A stretch of 46,997 nucleotides of DNA from CAZPMC01 sp964587755 (GCA_964587755.1 CAZPMC010000016.1:1-46997); one strand, 5' to 3'; shown: positions 16,362 through 25,151, counted from the first letter of the stretch. The notes: generated by a model not told the origin, from the sequence alone. Numbers and translations are program-made.

Positions 16362-17051
16362 ATGCTGGAGGATTTAAAGCAAAGTGTACTTGAAGCTAAC
16401 CTTGAACTGCCGAAGCATGGCCTCGTAGTCTATACATGGGGAAATGCCAGCGCTATAGACAGAGAAAAAAATCTTGTTGTTATTAAAGCCAGTGGAGTTA
16501 AATACGAAGAAATGACAACTGAGCATATGGTAGTACTGGACCTGGACGGAAACGTCGTTGAGGGTAATTATAGGCCTTCATCTGACACGCCGACCCACCT
16601 TGAGCTTTACAAGGCATTCCCTGGCATCGGGGGTATCGTTCACACTCATTCAACTTGGGCAACAGTATTTGCTCAGGCTAAGATGGGGGTGCCAAGCTAT
16701 GGAACAACTCACGCAGATTATTATTACGGTGAAATCCCCTGTACCCGTCTGATGACTGAAGAAGAAATAAATAGCGATTATGAGGCTGAGACAGGAAAGG
16801 TTATTATTGAGACGTTTAAAGGGAAGGACCCGACTCAGGTTCCCGGAGTACTTGTTGCCAGCCACGGTCCGTTTACATGGGGCAAGGATGCAGCGGATGC
16901 AGTCCATAACAGTGTTGTATTGGAGGAAGTAGCCAAAATGGCATATGCTACCCGTATTTTAAATTCTGAAATAACACCTATGCAGAAGGTGTTACTTGAC
17001 AAGCATTTCTTAAGAAAGCACGGGAAAAATGCTTATTATGGACAGAGCTAA
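16362..17051 (+). CDS. araD: L-ribulose-5-phosphate 4-epimerase
   Basis: 229-residue class II aldolase-fold epimerase that converts L-ribulose 5-phosphate to D-xylulose 5-phosphate. Visible hallmarks: GNASAID near the N-terminus, SSDTPTHLELYK, the zinc-binding HTHS (HTHSTWATVFAQ) and the third zinc histidine in VASHGPFTWG. Normal length. AAGGAG lies 7 nt before ATG. It heads a run with araM- and araL-like genes, the same trio found in the Bacillus arabinose operon, but no kinase, isomerase, transporter or regulator is alongside. Confidence 0.92.
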   Translation: MLEDLKQSVLEANLELPKHGLVVYTWGNASAIDREKNLVVIKASGVKYEEMTTEHMVVLDLDGNVVEGNYRPSSDTPTHLELYKAFPGIGGIVHTHSTWATVFAQAKMGVPSYGTTHADYYYGEIPCTRLMTEEEINSDYEAETGKVIIETFKGKDPTQVPGVLVASHGPFTWGKDAADAVHNSVVLEEVAKMAYATRILNSEITPMQKVLLDKHFLRKHGKNAYYGQS

Positions 17052-17082
17052 TTATTACGCAGCTTAAGAAAGGTATCAATAT

Positions 17083-18255
17083 ATGGAAGACCTTATTGAC
17101 AAAGGAATTCAACATCTGGCCGGATTGTCATTTGACTGTTCATGCGGTAAAAACCATTCTGTGAACATAGAAAAATTAATTATAAGCGATGATATAAGTG
17201 AAGTGCTTGTTAAAGCCCTTGAACCGTTCCGGGCAGGAAAGCTTTTTATACTTTCAGATAGCAATACTTATAAAATTATGGGTGCAAATGTATGTGAAAG
17301 TCTTACAAATCATGGCTTTTTATATAAATCTTTTACGTTTGACACCGGCGGCTTTAACTTAATACCAGATGAGCGCGCAGTGGGGAGGCTTTTAGTAGAG
17401 CTTGAGCAGGACACAGTATTGATATTGGCTGTCGGCTCGGGAGTGCTTAACGACCTTGCCAGGATAATCGCATACAAAACAGGCAAGCCGTTTGCTGTAG
17501 CGTGTACTGCACCATCAATGGATGGATATGCGTCGGTGGTATCACCGCTGATTATTAACAGTAAAAAAACCACTTATGCAGGTAAGTACCCGTATGGGAT
17601 ATTTGCTGATATAAATATTATGAGCCGTGCACCTATGGATATGATAAGAGCAGGCTTTGGTGATGTTTTGGGAAAGCTTACTGCATTGTCTGACTGGAGG
17701 CTTTCAAATATAATCACAGGTGAGTATTACTGTCCAACAACCGCTATACTTGTCCAAAATGCCGTAGACAAATGCATTGAAAGTGTGGCGGGGCTCGTGC
17801 TAAGAGAGCCTGAAGCTATCAGAAAGCAAATTGAGGCACTTATCCTGACGGGGATATCTATGGGATTTGTGGGGGCCTCCAGACCTGCCTCTGGCACAGA
17901 ACACCAGCTGGCTCACTATTGGGAGGTAAAGGCTATCAAGGAAGGGCGGGAGCACCCCCTTCACGGAAATGCTGTGGGAGTTGGGACTGTTATAACAGCA
18001 ATGCTGTATGAGCTTTCTTCCCATATGCTGCCTAAAGGCTTTGAACACCCTAAAGCAAAGCTTGTTGCCGAGCTTCTTAAGCAGCTTGGCGCAGCTACAT
18101 CTCCCAAGGAAATTGGGATTGACCGGCATATGTTTGTTGATGGAATGTTAAATGCAATGTATTTAAGAGATAAGTATACGCTGCTTAAGTTTTGCCACGA
18201 AAGAGGGAAACTTACAGAGTTCACAGATATATTAACAGGGAGATTCTATGACTGA
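17083..18255 (+). CDS. araM: AraM-like sn-glycerol-1-phosphate dehydrogenase
   Basis: 390-residue member of the iron/zinc polyol dehydrogenase family. The nucleotide-binding segment VGSGVLNDLARIIAYKTGKP and TAPSMDGYAS motif, and metal ligands in GFGDVLGK (Asp), GTEHQLAHYWE (His) and HPLHGNAVGVGT (His), match AraM/EgsA. The reaction would be NAD(P)H-dependent reduction of dihydroxyacetone phosphate to glycerol 1-phosphate, the archaeal-type lipid backbone stereoisomer used in Bacillus for heptaprenylglyceryl lipids. A cysteine-containing N-terminal segment (SCGKNH, about 21-26) is typical. The gene overlaps the next by 8 nt, indicating coupling. Confidence 0.88.
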   Translation: MEDLIDKGIQHLAGLSFDCSCGKNHSVNIEKLIISDDISEVLVKALEPFRAGKLFILSDSNTYKIMGANVCESLTNHGFLYKSFTFDTGGFNLIPDERAVGRLLVELEQDTVLILAVGSGVLNDLARIIAYKTGKPFAVACTAPSMDGYASVVSPLIINSKKTTYAGKYPYGIFADINIMSRAPMDMIRAGFGDVLGKLTALSDWRLSNIITGEYYCPTTAILVQNAVDKCIESVAGLVLREPEAIRKQIEALILTGISMGFVGASRPASGTEHQLAHYWEVKAIKEGREHPLHGNAVGVGTVITAMLYELSSHMLPKGFEHPKAKLVAELLKQLGAATSPKEIGIDRHMFVDGMLNAMYLRDKYTLLKFCHERGKLTEFTDILTGRFYD

Positions 18256-19039
18256 AAAGGATAAGTTGTTAAAATCAATAAAGCTTTTTGTATTGGATAT
18301 GGACGGTACTTTTTATTTAGGGGACAAACTCATTGAGGGTTCTTTGGAATTTCTTGAGAAGCTAAAGTCCTCTGGCAGGGAATTCTTATTTTTTACAAAT
18401 AATTCGTCTAAGAATGTATCTTTTTACAAAAAGAAGCTGGCTAATATGGGGTGTGATGTTGAAGAAAATCAAATCCTCACCTCCGGCGATGTAACAATAA
18501 AATACCTAACTGAAAATCACCCCGATGCCGCTGTATATTTGGTTGGAACGAGCATGCTGGAAGAATCCTTTAAAAAAGCAGGTATACGGTTGGTTGAGGA
18601 CAATGCAGACATAGTCGTTCTGGGGTTTGATATGACAATTACCTATGAAAAGATTGAAAAGGCTTGCTCTTTTATTAGGGACGGTTCTTTATTTTTAGCA
18701 ACACATCAGGACCTTAACTGTCCAACAGAAGATGGGTTTATTCCGGACTGTGGTGCCATGTGTGCTATGGTGGAGGCTTCAACTTCCGTCAAGCCAAGGT
18801 ATTTGGGAAAGCCCTTGAAGGAAACAGTCGAAATGATTAAACTAATAACAGGTAAAAGCGATGAAGAGATAGCATTTGTCGGAGACAGGCTATATACTGA
18901 CATTGCTGCTGCTGTTAACAACGGAATAACGGGGATTTTGGTGCTTACAGGCGAGACTAAGTTAAGCGACGTTGAAAAATCAGAAATTAAGCCTGATTTT
19001 ATATTTGAGTCTCTAAAGGCTTTAGGTGAAGCACTTTAA
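18248..19039 (+). CDS. HAD-family sugar phosphatase (AraL/NagD-like)
   Basis: 263-residue type IIA HAD phosphatase. Motif I is LDMDGTFYLG (nucleophile Asp in DMDGT), motif II is FFTNNSSK, and motif IV is FVGDRLYTDI, with a C2-type cap in between. In Bacillus, AraL dephosphorylates sugar phosphates and sits beside araM; the same adjacency here suggests the same role. A weak similarity to NagD remains the alternative. Start ATG follows GGGAG and lies inside the araM end. Confidence 0.85.
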   Translation: MTEKDKLLKSIKLFVLDMDGTFYLGDKLIEGSLEFLEKLKSSGREFLFFTNNSSKNVSFYKKKLANMGCDVEENQILTSGDVTIKYLTENHPDAAVYLVGTSMLEESFKKAGIRLVEDNADIVVLGFDMTITYEKIEKACSFIRDGSLFLATHQDLNCPTEDGFIPDCGAMCAMVEASTSVKPRYLGKPLKETVEMIKLITGKSDEEIAFVGDRLYTDIAAAVNNGITGILVLTGETKLSDVEKSEIKPDFIFESLKALGEAL

Positions 19040-19071
19040 AACGCACACATGATAATAAAAGGAGTATGGTA

Positions 19072-21228
19072 ATGGCTGATATAGCGGCTCAACTAGCAAA
19101 AGAATTTAAATTAAAGTCTTTTCAGGTGCAAAATACAATTAATCTTATTGATGAGGGCTGCACAATTCCCTTCATAGCAAGGTACAGAAAGGAATTGACC
19201 GGAGAGCTGGATGACCAGGTATTGAGGGAGCTACACGAAAGGCTTGTTTATCTTAGGAATCTTGAAGAGAGAAGAGAAGCTGTCAGGAGGCTTATTGAGG
19301 AGCAGGGGAAGCTTACACCGGAGATTTCCGAACTTTTATCCGTATGTAAGAGTCTTCAGGAAATAGAGGATATCTACAGACCCTTCAAACCCAAGAGGAG
19401 GACGAGAGCGTCAATTGCACGGGAAAAGGGGCTTGAGCCTTTGGCTGAGATACTTTTTGCCCAGGATATTTTGAAGGGCGATATCGTTGAAATTGCACAG
19501 CCTTTTATAGATGCCGAAAAGGGTGTGAACGATGTGGAAGAAGCTTTATCCGGTGCTATGGACATTATTGCAGAGGTTGTGTCGGACAATGCACAGATTA
19601 GAAAAGCTGTCAGGGAGCTTTTTTTCAAGCATGGGATGGTAGTTTCAAAAGCATTGACACAGGAAGATTCGGTATACAGGCTCTATTACGATTTTAAGGA
19701 GCCTGTCTCGAAAATAGCTAAGCATAGAATATTGGCAATTAACAGAGGTGAGAAGGAAAAAATACTTCAAGTACATATTGATATGCCTAATGAACTTGTA
19801 GTTTCATATATTAAGTCGCGAACTGTCAAGAATAATAAATCCGTGACATCGGAATACGTGGAGAAAGCGGTTGAGGATTCTTATAAGCGATTAATCCAGC
19901 CATCTATAGAGAATGAGGTTAGAAATGAGCTTACTGAGGCTGCAGGGGAGCAGGCCATAAAAGTGTTTGCTGAGAATCTGAGGAATTTACTTTTGCAGCC
20001 TCCCGTGAAGGACAGAGTAGTTTTGGGAATTGATCCGGCATACCGCACAGGGTGTAAAATTGCTGTGGTTGACGGGACAGGAAAGGTGCTCAAAACCACT
20101 GTAATATATCCTACACCGCCTCAAAGCAAGGTTGAGGAAGCGGAAGAAGTAATACTTAATCTAATTAAGAAATATGAGGTTGACCTTATATCTATTGGAA
20201 ATGGAACTGCTTCAAAAGAAACTGAGGTTTTCACAGCAAATGTTCTGAAAAAGGCAGACAGAGAGGTTTATTATATGGTTGTCAGCGAAGCCGGTGCATC
20301 TGTATATTCGGCTTCTAAGCTTGCTGCTGAAGAGTTTCCTGAATTCGATGTTTCCTTGAGGAGTGCTGTGTCAATTGCAAGAAGGCTGCAAGACCCACTT
20401 GCAGAGCTGGTCAAAATAGATCCGAAGGCTATAGGAGTCGGACAATACCAGCATGACATGAATCAAAAAAAGCTGGATGAAACATTGGGTGGCGTAGTAG
20501 AGGATTGTGTGAACAGTGTAGGGGTGGACTTAAACACAGCTTCACCGTCCCTTCTGTCATTTGTTTCAGGTATTAGCTCAGCTGTTGCAAAAAATATAGT
20601 TGAATACAGAGAAGCTTATGGCCGTTTTAAGAGCAGACAGGAATTGAAAAAGGTTAAAAAGTTAGGAGACAAGACATTTGAACAATGTGCCGGGTTCTTA
20701 AGAATACGGGATGGAGACAGAGTATTAGACAATACTGCTGTTCACCCGGAGGCATATGAAGCGGCACAAGAGCTTTTAAAGCTGTTGGGATATACTCTTG
20801 AGGATGTTAAGAACAGGCGCCTGGATGACTTGGCAAAAGAAGTTGAAGCAAGAGGAGTAGATGAAATTGCATATAAAATAGGAGTCGGGATACCGACACT
20901 GCGGGATATAATAGATGAGCTTCAAAAGCCAGGTCGGGATCCGAGAGATGAACTTCCTAAGCCTGTTCTTATGTCAGATGTCATGGATATTTCTGATTTA
21001 AAGGCCGGAATGGTTTTGACAGGGACTGTAAGGAATGTAGCCGACTTTGGGGCGTTTGTGGACATAGGTGTTCACCAGGACGGGCTTGTGCATATTTCCG
21101 AGCTGGCTGACAGATTTGTCAAAAATCCAATGGAGGTTGTAGCTGTCGGTGATATAGTAAAGGTGCGGGTACTGTCTGTAGATGTAGATAGAAAAAGAAT
21201 CAGCCTCAGCATGAAAGGGGACAGATAA
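19072..21228 (+). CDS. tex: Tex-family RNA-binding transcription accessory protein
   Basis: 718 residues, full length. N-terminal Tex helical region (IPFIARYRKELTGELDD), YqgF/RNase H-like domain (about 320-450; LGIDPAYRTGCKIAVVDGTG), helix-hairpin-helix segment (about 480-560; SSAVAKNIVEYREAYGRF) and C-terminal S1 domain (about 640-715; GTVRNVADFGAFVDIG). It binds nucleic acids and affects transcription or RNA turnover. ATG at 19072 is preferred: GGAG is 7 nt upstream, while an ATG at 19066 nearly touches it. Confidence 0.96.
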   Translation: MADIAAQLAKEFKLKSFQVQNTINLIDEGCTIPFIARYRKELTGELDDQVLRELHERLVYLRNLEERREAVRRLIEEQGKLTPEISELLSVCKSLQEIEDIYRPFKPKRRTRASIAREKGLEPLAEILFAQDILKGDIVEIAQPFIDAEKGVNDVEEALSGAMDIIAEVVSDNAQIRKAVRELFFKHGMVVSKALTQEDSVYRLYYDFKEPVSKIAKHRILAINRGEKEKILQVHIDMPNELVVSYIKSRTVKNNKSVTSEYVEKAVEDSYKRLIQPSIENEVRNELTEAAGEQAIKVFAENLRNLLLQPPVKDRVVLGIDPAYRTGCKIAVVDGTGKVLKTTVIYPTPPQSKVEEAEEVILNLIKKYEVDLISIGNGTASKETEVFTANVLKKADREVYYMVVSEAGASVYSASKLAAEEFPEFDVSLRSAVSIARRLQDPLAELVKIDPKAIGVGQYQHDMNQKKLDETLGGVVEDCVNSVGVDLNTASPSLLSFVSGISSAVAKNIVEYREAYGRFKSRQELKKVKKLGDKTFEQCAGFLRIRDGDRVLDNTAVHPEAYEAAQELLKLLGYTLEDVKNRRLDDLAKEVEARGVDEIAYKIGVGIPTLRDIIDELQKPGRDPRDELPKPVLMSDVMDISDLKAGMVLTGTVRNVADFGAFVDIGVHQDGLVHISELADRFVKNPMEVVAVGDIVKVRVLSVDVDRKRISLSMKGDR

Positions 21229-21230
21229 GG

Positions 21231-22046
21231 TTGAATATTTTTGTTACCACAATAAAGACTATAACGAAAAGGCCGTTTATACTTATATTTATGGGAATAC
21301 TTATGCTGGTGGCAGCAATCTTAAACTCAATTGTCCCTATTGTTGCCATAATAATTGGCGTCGTAAATATGGCCGACGGAGCATCTTTAGATGTTGTTGT
21401 GTCTGCCCTGCAAATGCTTTTAGACCCCGGGGTAGCGTTAACGTTGCTGGTCGCCGTGGCAGTGATGTCCGTGCTGATTTCTGCGGTCGCAGGAATGCTG
21501 CTGCCCGGCTATTTGCTAATGGTTGATGACGGAATTTTTGGTGGTACAAAGAAACGGGGCTTATTTAGCCTGGGTATTAAACGGTATTTTCTAAAGTTTT
21601 TTGTGATGACACTAAAAACATCGCTGATAACCGTTATATTTGGTGTAGTATTATTAGTTGCCACTGTGCCCGCGATTGTTGTAACGAGGGTAGCAGTCTC
21701 GACTAAGCCGGAATTACTGCTCGGTGCGGTGTTTATTGATTTGGTTACAGCCGTAGTATTCTTTATGTGTGTATCATTTTACAAGTCCTATGTGTTTATG
21801 TGGTATTTAGCAGCTGCAGATGGTGAAAAAAAGCCCTTTGCGAAAGCTAAATCCATTGCTGACCGGAGATTTTGGAGGCTGTCACTTGGATTTCTTTTAT
21901 TTGACTTAGGCTTTGCAGTGTTAATTTTTCTTATATACCAGAGCGACAGCCAGTTATTCAGGTATGTTAGCGGATGGGCTTTTACTACATTGTTTTTCAC
22001 AATATTTGCGGTGTATCTGGTCAAAGCATATAGGAAAGAAGCATAA
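21231..22046 (+). CDS. Polytopic membrane protein, unknown function
   Basis: 271 residues with about six hydrophobic segments (about 15-43, 65-98, 120-153, 162-190, 218-238, 245-265). It begins with TTG two bases after tex and ends two bases before the opposing sleB stop, so it is likely co-transcribed with tex. Charged loops (GGTKKRG, DGEKKPFAKAK) suggest the cytoplasmic side. I recognise no transporter signature; a DUF4013-like or similar clostridial integral protein is possible but unconfirmed. Confidence 0.65.
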   Translation: MNIFVTTIKTITKRPFILIFMGILMLVAAILNSIVPIVAIIIGVVNMADGASLDVVVSALQMLLDPGVALTLLVAVAVMSVLISAVAGMLLPGYLLMVDDGIFGGTKKRGLFSLGIKRYFLKFFVMTLKTSLITVIFGVVLLVATVPAIVVTRVAVSTKPELLLGAVFIDLVTAVVFFMCVSFYKSYVFMWYLAAADGEKKPFAKAKSIADRRFWRLSLGFLLFDLGFAVLIFLIYQSDSQLFRYVSGWAFTTLFFTIFAVYLVKAYRKEA

Positions 22047-22048
22047 GC

Positions 22049-22750
22049 TTATTTTGCAAAGTTATGCTCTCCGATTTTTATAACAATTTGTCTGGTCCAT
22101 ATCCACGAGCTGGTTGCAGTATTGGGATTATAGTAGTATACACAGCCGTAGGTCGGGTCCCAGCCATTCATTGCGTCCTGGGCGGCGTTTATGGAGCTTT
22201 GATCGGGTGCAAGATTTATTTGGCCGTCGTAGACTACATCAAATGCTCCTGGCTGGTATATAACTCCTGCAATTGTTTTGGGAAACCGCGGGTCTCTCGT
22301 CCTGTTCAGCACAACAGCACCTACAGCTACCTTCCCTTCATATGGCTCACCCCTTGCTTCTCCATGTATTAGTCTTGCCAATAGATTTACATCACCTGAG
22401 GCGTAATTTGTACTCTGCTGATTCCTTGCACCTTGACTCCTGCCGGCAGGTAGCCCAAGAGCGGCTAATGTTTCGGGTCCTGCTATTCCATCAACTGTCA
22501 GTCCGTTCTTTATCTGAAAATCCCTGACAGCAGTATATGTCTGGTAACCGTAGAGTCCGTCAATGTCTCCGAAATAGTAGCCCCAACGCGATAACCTTGT
22601 CTGAATATTAATGACTTCCTGACCACTTGAACCGTATTGTGAAAGAGCGGCTATACTGTCATCCTGCGTGTTGAAAAATTTCAATTGTGACAACAGTCCT
22701 GCTACGATAAGCAAAGTTGCTAAAACAAGTATTGTTATTTTTCTGCGCAT
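22049..22750 (-). CDS. sleB: Spore cortex-lytic enzyme, SleB type
   Basis: 233 residues. An N-terminal signal/anchor helix (about 7-24) is followed by a PG_binding_1 domain (about 42-96; GLYGYQTYTAV, DGIAGPETLAAL) and a Hydrolase_2 domain (about 118-233) with the catalytic glutamate in LIHGEARGEP, VAVGAVVLNR and the ending HNFAK. SleB is a lytic transglycosylase that opens the cortex during germination. The partner gene ypeB is not beside it. A sigma-F/G-like promoter lies upstream, which fits forespore expression. Confidence 0.88.
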   Translation of the reverse strand: MRRKITILVLATLLIVAGLLSQLKFFNTQDDSIAALSQYGSSGQEVINIQTRLSRWGYYFGDIDGLYGYQTYTAVRDFQIKNGLTVDGIAGPETLAALGLPAGRSQGARNQQSTNYASGDVNLLARLIHGEARGEPYEGKVAVGAVVLNRTRDPRFPKTIAGVIYQPGAFDVVYDGQINLAPDQSSINAAQDAMNGWDPTYGCVYYYNPNTATSSWIWTRQIVIKIGEHNFAK

Positions 22751-22775
22751 CGCTGTTCCTTTCTCATATGTTTCT

Positions 22776-22804
22776 ATTTTCTCTGCTTATTTTTAGCAAT
22801 ATGC
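22776..22804 (-). promoter_or_regulatory. Sigma-F/sigma-G-like promoter of sleB
   Basis: On the minus strand, GCATA (22804-22800), a 15-nt spacer and AGAGAAAAT (22784-22776). This matches the forespore pattern GHATA-N15-GGnnAnAnT except for the first base of the -10 region. Confidence 0.5.
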
Positions 22805-22810
22805 ATATAT

Positions 22811-23767
22811 TTATTCAGATGAGTCATATGGGTGTCGGCCACCACTTAACAATTCCTCCTTGATATTGTTAAGTAATTTTTCAACATCATTGTGAGATAC
22901 AGTATTTTCAAAAAAGCCTATCCCCATAGTCATTATTCCGTTGTAGGTGTTTGCAACCAGCAGTAATCCAGGCGCACTGACAACAGGTGGAATAATAAAA
23001 TATTCAATAGCCGATACATCACCAAATTTAATTATTTGCTTTGACAAAACACCCAGGTTGGATAAAGACGGCACACATCTATTACCAAAGAAGGCAGGGC
23101 AATTTGGCTGATTTTTACCAACCTTCGATGTAGCTTGATAGTAGGCAAGAGTATCTTTGAAGCTTATTTTTTCCAAACGCTCAAGACCTATAGCGCTTTG
23201 TAAACCTGGATAACCCTTTTTCATTTCATTTGTCATAAAAGCAACCCTGGATAATGTATCACCAAATGCTTCGTTTTCTACCATGGAGATCCAAATACTT
23301 GATGAGCCTGAGAAATTTCTTATTGCCTCCGTCTTTTTGTCAGGCAGGTACCGACGCAAATCAACGGTAACATTGATACCCATAGGAACGCCGTATATCG
23401 GCTGCCCTGCTTTTAGCATAGCTCTGCAGTATGCGGTAATAATCAGATCGTTAATGGTGACATTTTTGGACTTTGCATAACTGATGATTTTATCCAGCTC
23501 ATTCGGCGAAAGTCTACAGGTTAGAAAACGGGTTGTGTTGGATGTGCCCTGCATCCAGGGGAATGACCACGTAGGTATTATGATATCTGACCCTGGAATC
23601 CATACGGCATCAGGGTTTGTTATTCCAAGACTTTTTAACAGCCTATCCTGATCATTTCTTCCTCGTTTTGATGATACGGGTATAAATTCATCTGCAGAAA
23701 GATTGATTTTAGAATATATATCAGACAGAAGCAAGATATATTCTCCAGATTTATTACAGGCACATCC
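22811..23767 (-). pseudogene. Truncated condensation-domain (alcohol acetyltransferase-like) remnant
   Basis: About 318 codons of the C-terminal two thirds of an NRPS-condensation-like acyltransferase: SSNLGV-type segment (SLSNLGVLSKQIIKFG), a central helix-strand core and a family-like C-terminus. The N-terminal third with the HHxxxDG active site is missing. Sense coding continues upstream of the possible TTG start at 23734 (residues CNKSGEYILL read naturally) to an in-frame TAA at 23768-23770, and a REP-like palindrome lies 40 bp further on. It could be translated from TTG 23734 (GGAG 8 nt upstream) as 307 residues, but could not be a normal condensation enzyme. Confidence 0.65.
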
Positions 23768-23807
23768 TTAATCGTAGATGGCGGATATTTGTGTCATTAA
23801 TTGGTTA

Positions 23808-23840
23808 AATGGTGCCAGGCACTTCAGTGCTGGCACCATT
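23808..23840. repeat. REP-like palindrome 3 / terminator of micro-gene cluster
   Basis: AATGGTGCCAGGCAC (23808-23822) pairs with GTGCTGGCACCATT (23827-23840) with one bulged G and a 4-nt loop. It touches the stop codon of the gene at 23840 and precedes the truncated condensation gene. The GGTGCCAGGCAC core resembles REP repeats of RAYT transposases. Confidence 0.65.
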
Positions 23841-24109
23841 CAAAAGAGCAATATGTATAAAAGAATAACTAGCAGCAGATCGTCTTCTATGGATTCGTCG
23901 AGTAAAAGGATTATCAATCCTATGAGTATTATTTCTTCGATTTTGATATTTCGGCGTATGTAGTTGATAACATTTGAGATTATGGGAATACCTTTTTTCG
24001 GAGCTCTATATTCTACTAAATCCTCCTTTTCGTTAGGCAGCGGAATCCCATAAAAATCATTTTGTCCAAAGGCGCCTGTGGAGTATCTTGGTATTTTTCT
24101 ATATTCCAT
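23840..24109 (-). CDS. Small protein with paired hydrophobic segments
   Basis: 89 residues. The N-terminal half is polar (MEYRKIPRYSTGAFGQ); the C-terminal part has two short hydrophobic stretches each led by acidic residues (EEIILIGLIILLLDE and EDDLLLVILLYILLF). Last gene of a five-gene minus-strand cluster; the start is 6 nt from the preceding stop. The same acidic-plus-hydrophobic pattern occurs in the proteins at 24900 and 25237. Family not identified; a spore-envelope role is inferred only from promoters in the cluster. Confidence 0.6.
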   Translation of the reverse strand: MEYRKIPRYSTGAFGQNDFYGIPLPNEKEDLVEYRAPKKGIPIISNVINYIRRNIKIEEIILIGLIILLLDESIEDDLLLVILLYILLF

Positions 24110-24114
24110 TCAGG

Positions 24115-24507
24115 TCACCTCACCTCATTTTCATGATCGGTTATAAGGTTCCGCAGGCTGGCAATCTGAAGCATTTGAATACAATTGCTGATTTTTTTCT
24201 GACGGGTATAGCTCATAAATGGTTTTATGGCCTGCAAGAGATTAACACGAGGGTCATTATTCGAATTTATTCTTTCCATCGCTCTTTTTGCTGCGTCAAT
24301 AAGCTCAGAGTTTTCCGGTTTATCTGAGATTTCGGGTGCATCAATTTTCTCTTTTTCGGTTGGGGTAGCGTCATCAGAGCTGCCTTCGCTGCTGCCAAGC
24401 GATGAAGCCAGCATTGACACAACTTCCTTTAATTTGTTGGGAGCCTCATCCTGCCCAAGCATTTGTATAATTTGTTGTATCTTGTTACTAAGGTCATCAC
24501 TCATCAT
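24115..24507 (-). CDS. Small acidic helical protein, unknown
   Basis: 130 residues, soluble. N-terminal helix (SNKIQQIIQMLGQDEAPNKLKEVVSML), a serine/aspartate-rich linker (about 40-65), and a C-terminal helical part (NDPRVNLLQAIKPFMSYTRQKKISNCIQML as landmarks at about 85-114) resembling a conserved clostridial family of unknown function. Two adjacent ATG codons; GGGTGGGGGTGATAG lies just upstream. Penultimate gene of the cluster. Confidence 0.65.
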   Translation of the reverse strand: MMSDDLSNKIQQIIQMLGQDEAPNKLKEVVSMLASSLGSSEGSSDDATPTEKEKIDAPEISDKPENSELIDAAKRAMERINSNNDPRVNLLQAIKPFMSYTRQKKISNCIQMLQIASLRNLITDHENEVR

Positions 24508-24550
24508 CTATCACCCCCACCCTAAGGCATTAATAAATATATTCAGTTCC

Positions 24551-24871
24551 TTAATTAATAATGTCTTTTATTTTTTTCATTATCATTGGCCCCTGTGCTC
24601 CCAGCATTTTCTCGACAGCATCCATATCTACAGAGTTGAGCTTTTCCTTTAGTTCTTTCTTGTTTAGATTCAAGCTTTTTAGTTTTTCATCGTTTATTTC
24701 ATTTAGTTTTGCCAATACCTCATTTTTATCGATTTTATCGATTTTTTTGGCTAACTCCTCTTTATTAGCTTCACTTAACATTTCCATTGCTGCATTTAAT
24801 TTTGCTTTCAATACCTTATCATCCATTTTTCCCAGCAGCTCAGAGAACTTTTTGTTTAAATTACTCGACAT
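24551..24871 (-). CDS. Small lysine-rich helical protein, unknown
   Basis: 106 residues, almost entirely predicted helix with heptad-like alternation of lysine, leucine and glutamate (KAKLNAAMEMLSEANKEELA, DKNEVLAKLNEINDEKLKSL). It ends MIMKKIKDIIN. ATG at 24871 follows GGGAGG by 10 nt; a TTG upstream overlaps that site and is rejected. No cysteine, no membrane segment. Middle gene of the cluster, 28 nt after the previous stop. Confidence 0.65.
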   Translation of the reverse strand: MSSNLNKKFSELLGKMDDKVLKAKLNAAMEMLSEANKEELAKKIDKIDKNEVLAKLNEINDEKLKSLNLNKKELKEKLNSVDMDAVEKMLGAQGPMIMKKIKDIIN

Positions 24872-24899
24872 TTTGCTGTTACCTCCCAAAAAAATTTAA

Positions 24900-25121
24900 T
24901 TATATATTATCTTCCCTTGTGTCTGTGAAGCTTACGAAAAGCAGAAGGAATATGCCAATGACAATAAGAGGGAGGATGCCGCAGCTCTCCTTGCTTTCGT
25001 CAAGCTTATCCTGCCCTGACAGTAAAAGAAAAATAAAGACAAAAGCAAAAATCAGAACTTCATCAAGTCCATCATCAAATACACCTCTAAGAGTATCGGG
25101 GATGTGTTCTAAAAAAGCCAT
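24900..25121 (-). CDS. Small membrane protein with two hydrophobic segments
   Basis: 73 residues. Two hydrophobic stretches, DEVLIFAFVFIFLLLSG (about 19-35) and ILPLIVIGIFLLLFVS (about 49-64), are separated by the charged loop QDKLDESKESCG. ATG follows GGAGG by 6 nt. A sigma-K-like promoter is placed just upstream. This layout is common among small sporulation-associated clostridial and bacillar proteins, but no family can be assigned with certainty. Confidence 0.65.
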   Translation of the reverse strand: MAFLEHIPDTLRGVFDDGLDEVLIFAFVFIFLLLSGQDKLDESKESCGILPLIVIGIFLLLFVSFTDTREDNI

Positions 25122-25151
25122 AGAATGCCTCCGGCTAATAGAATAACAATA

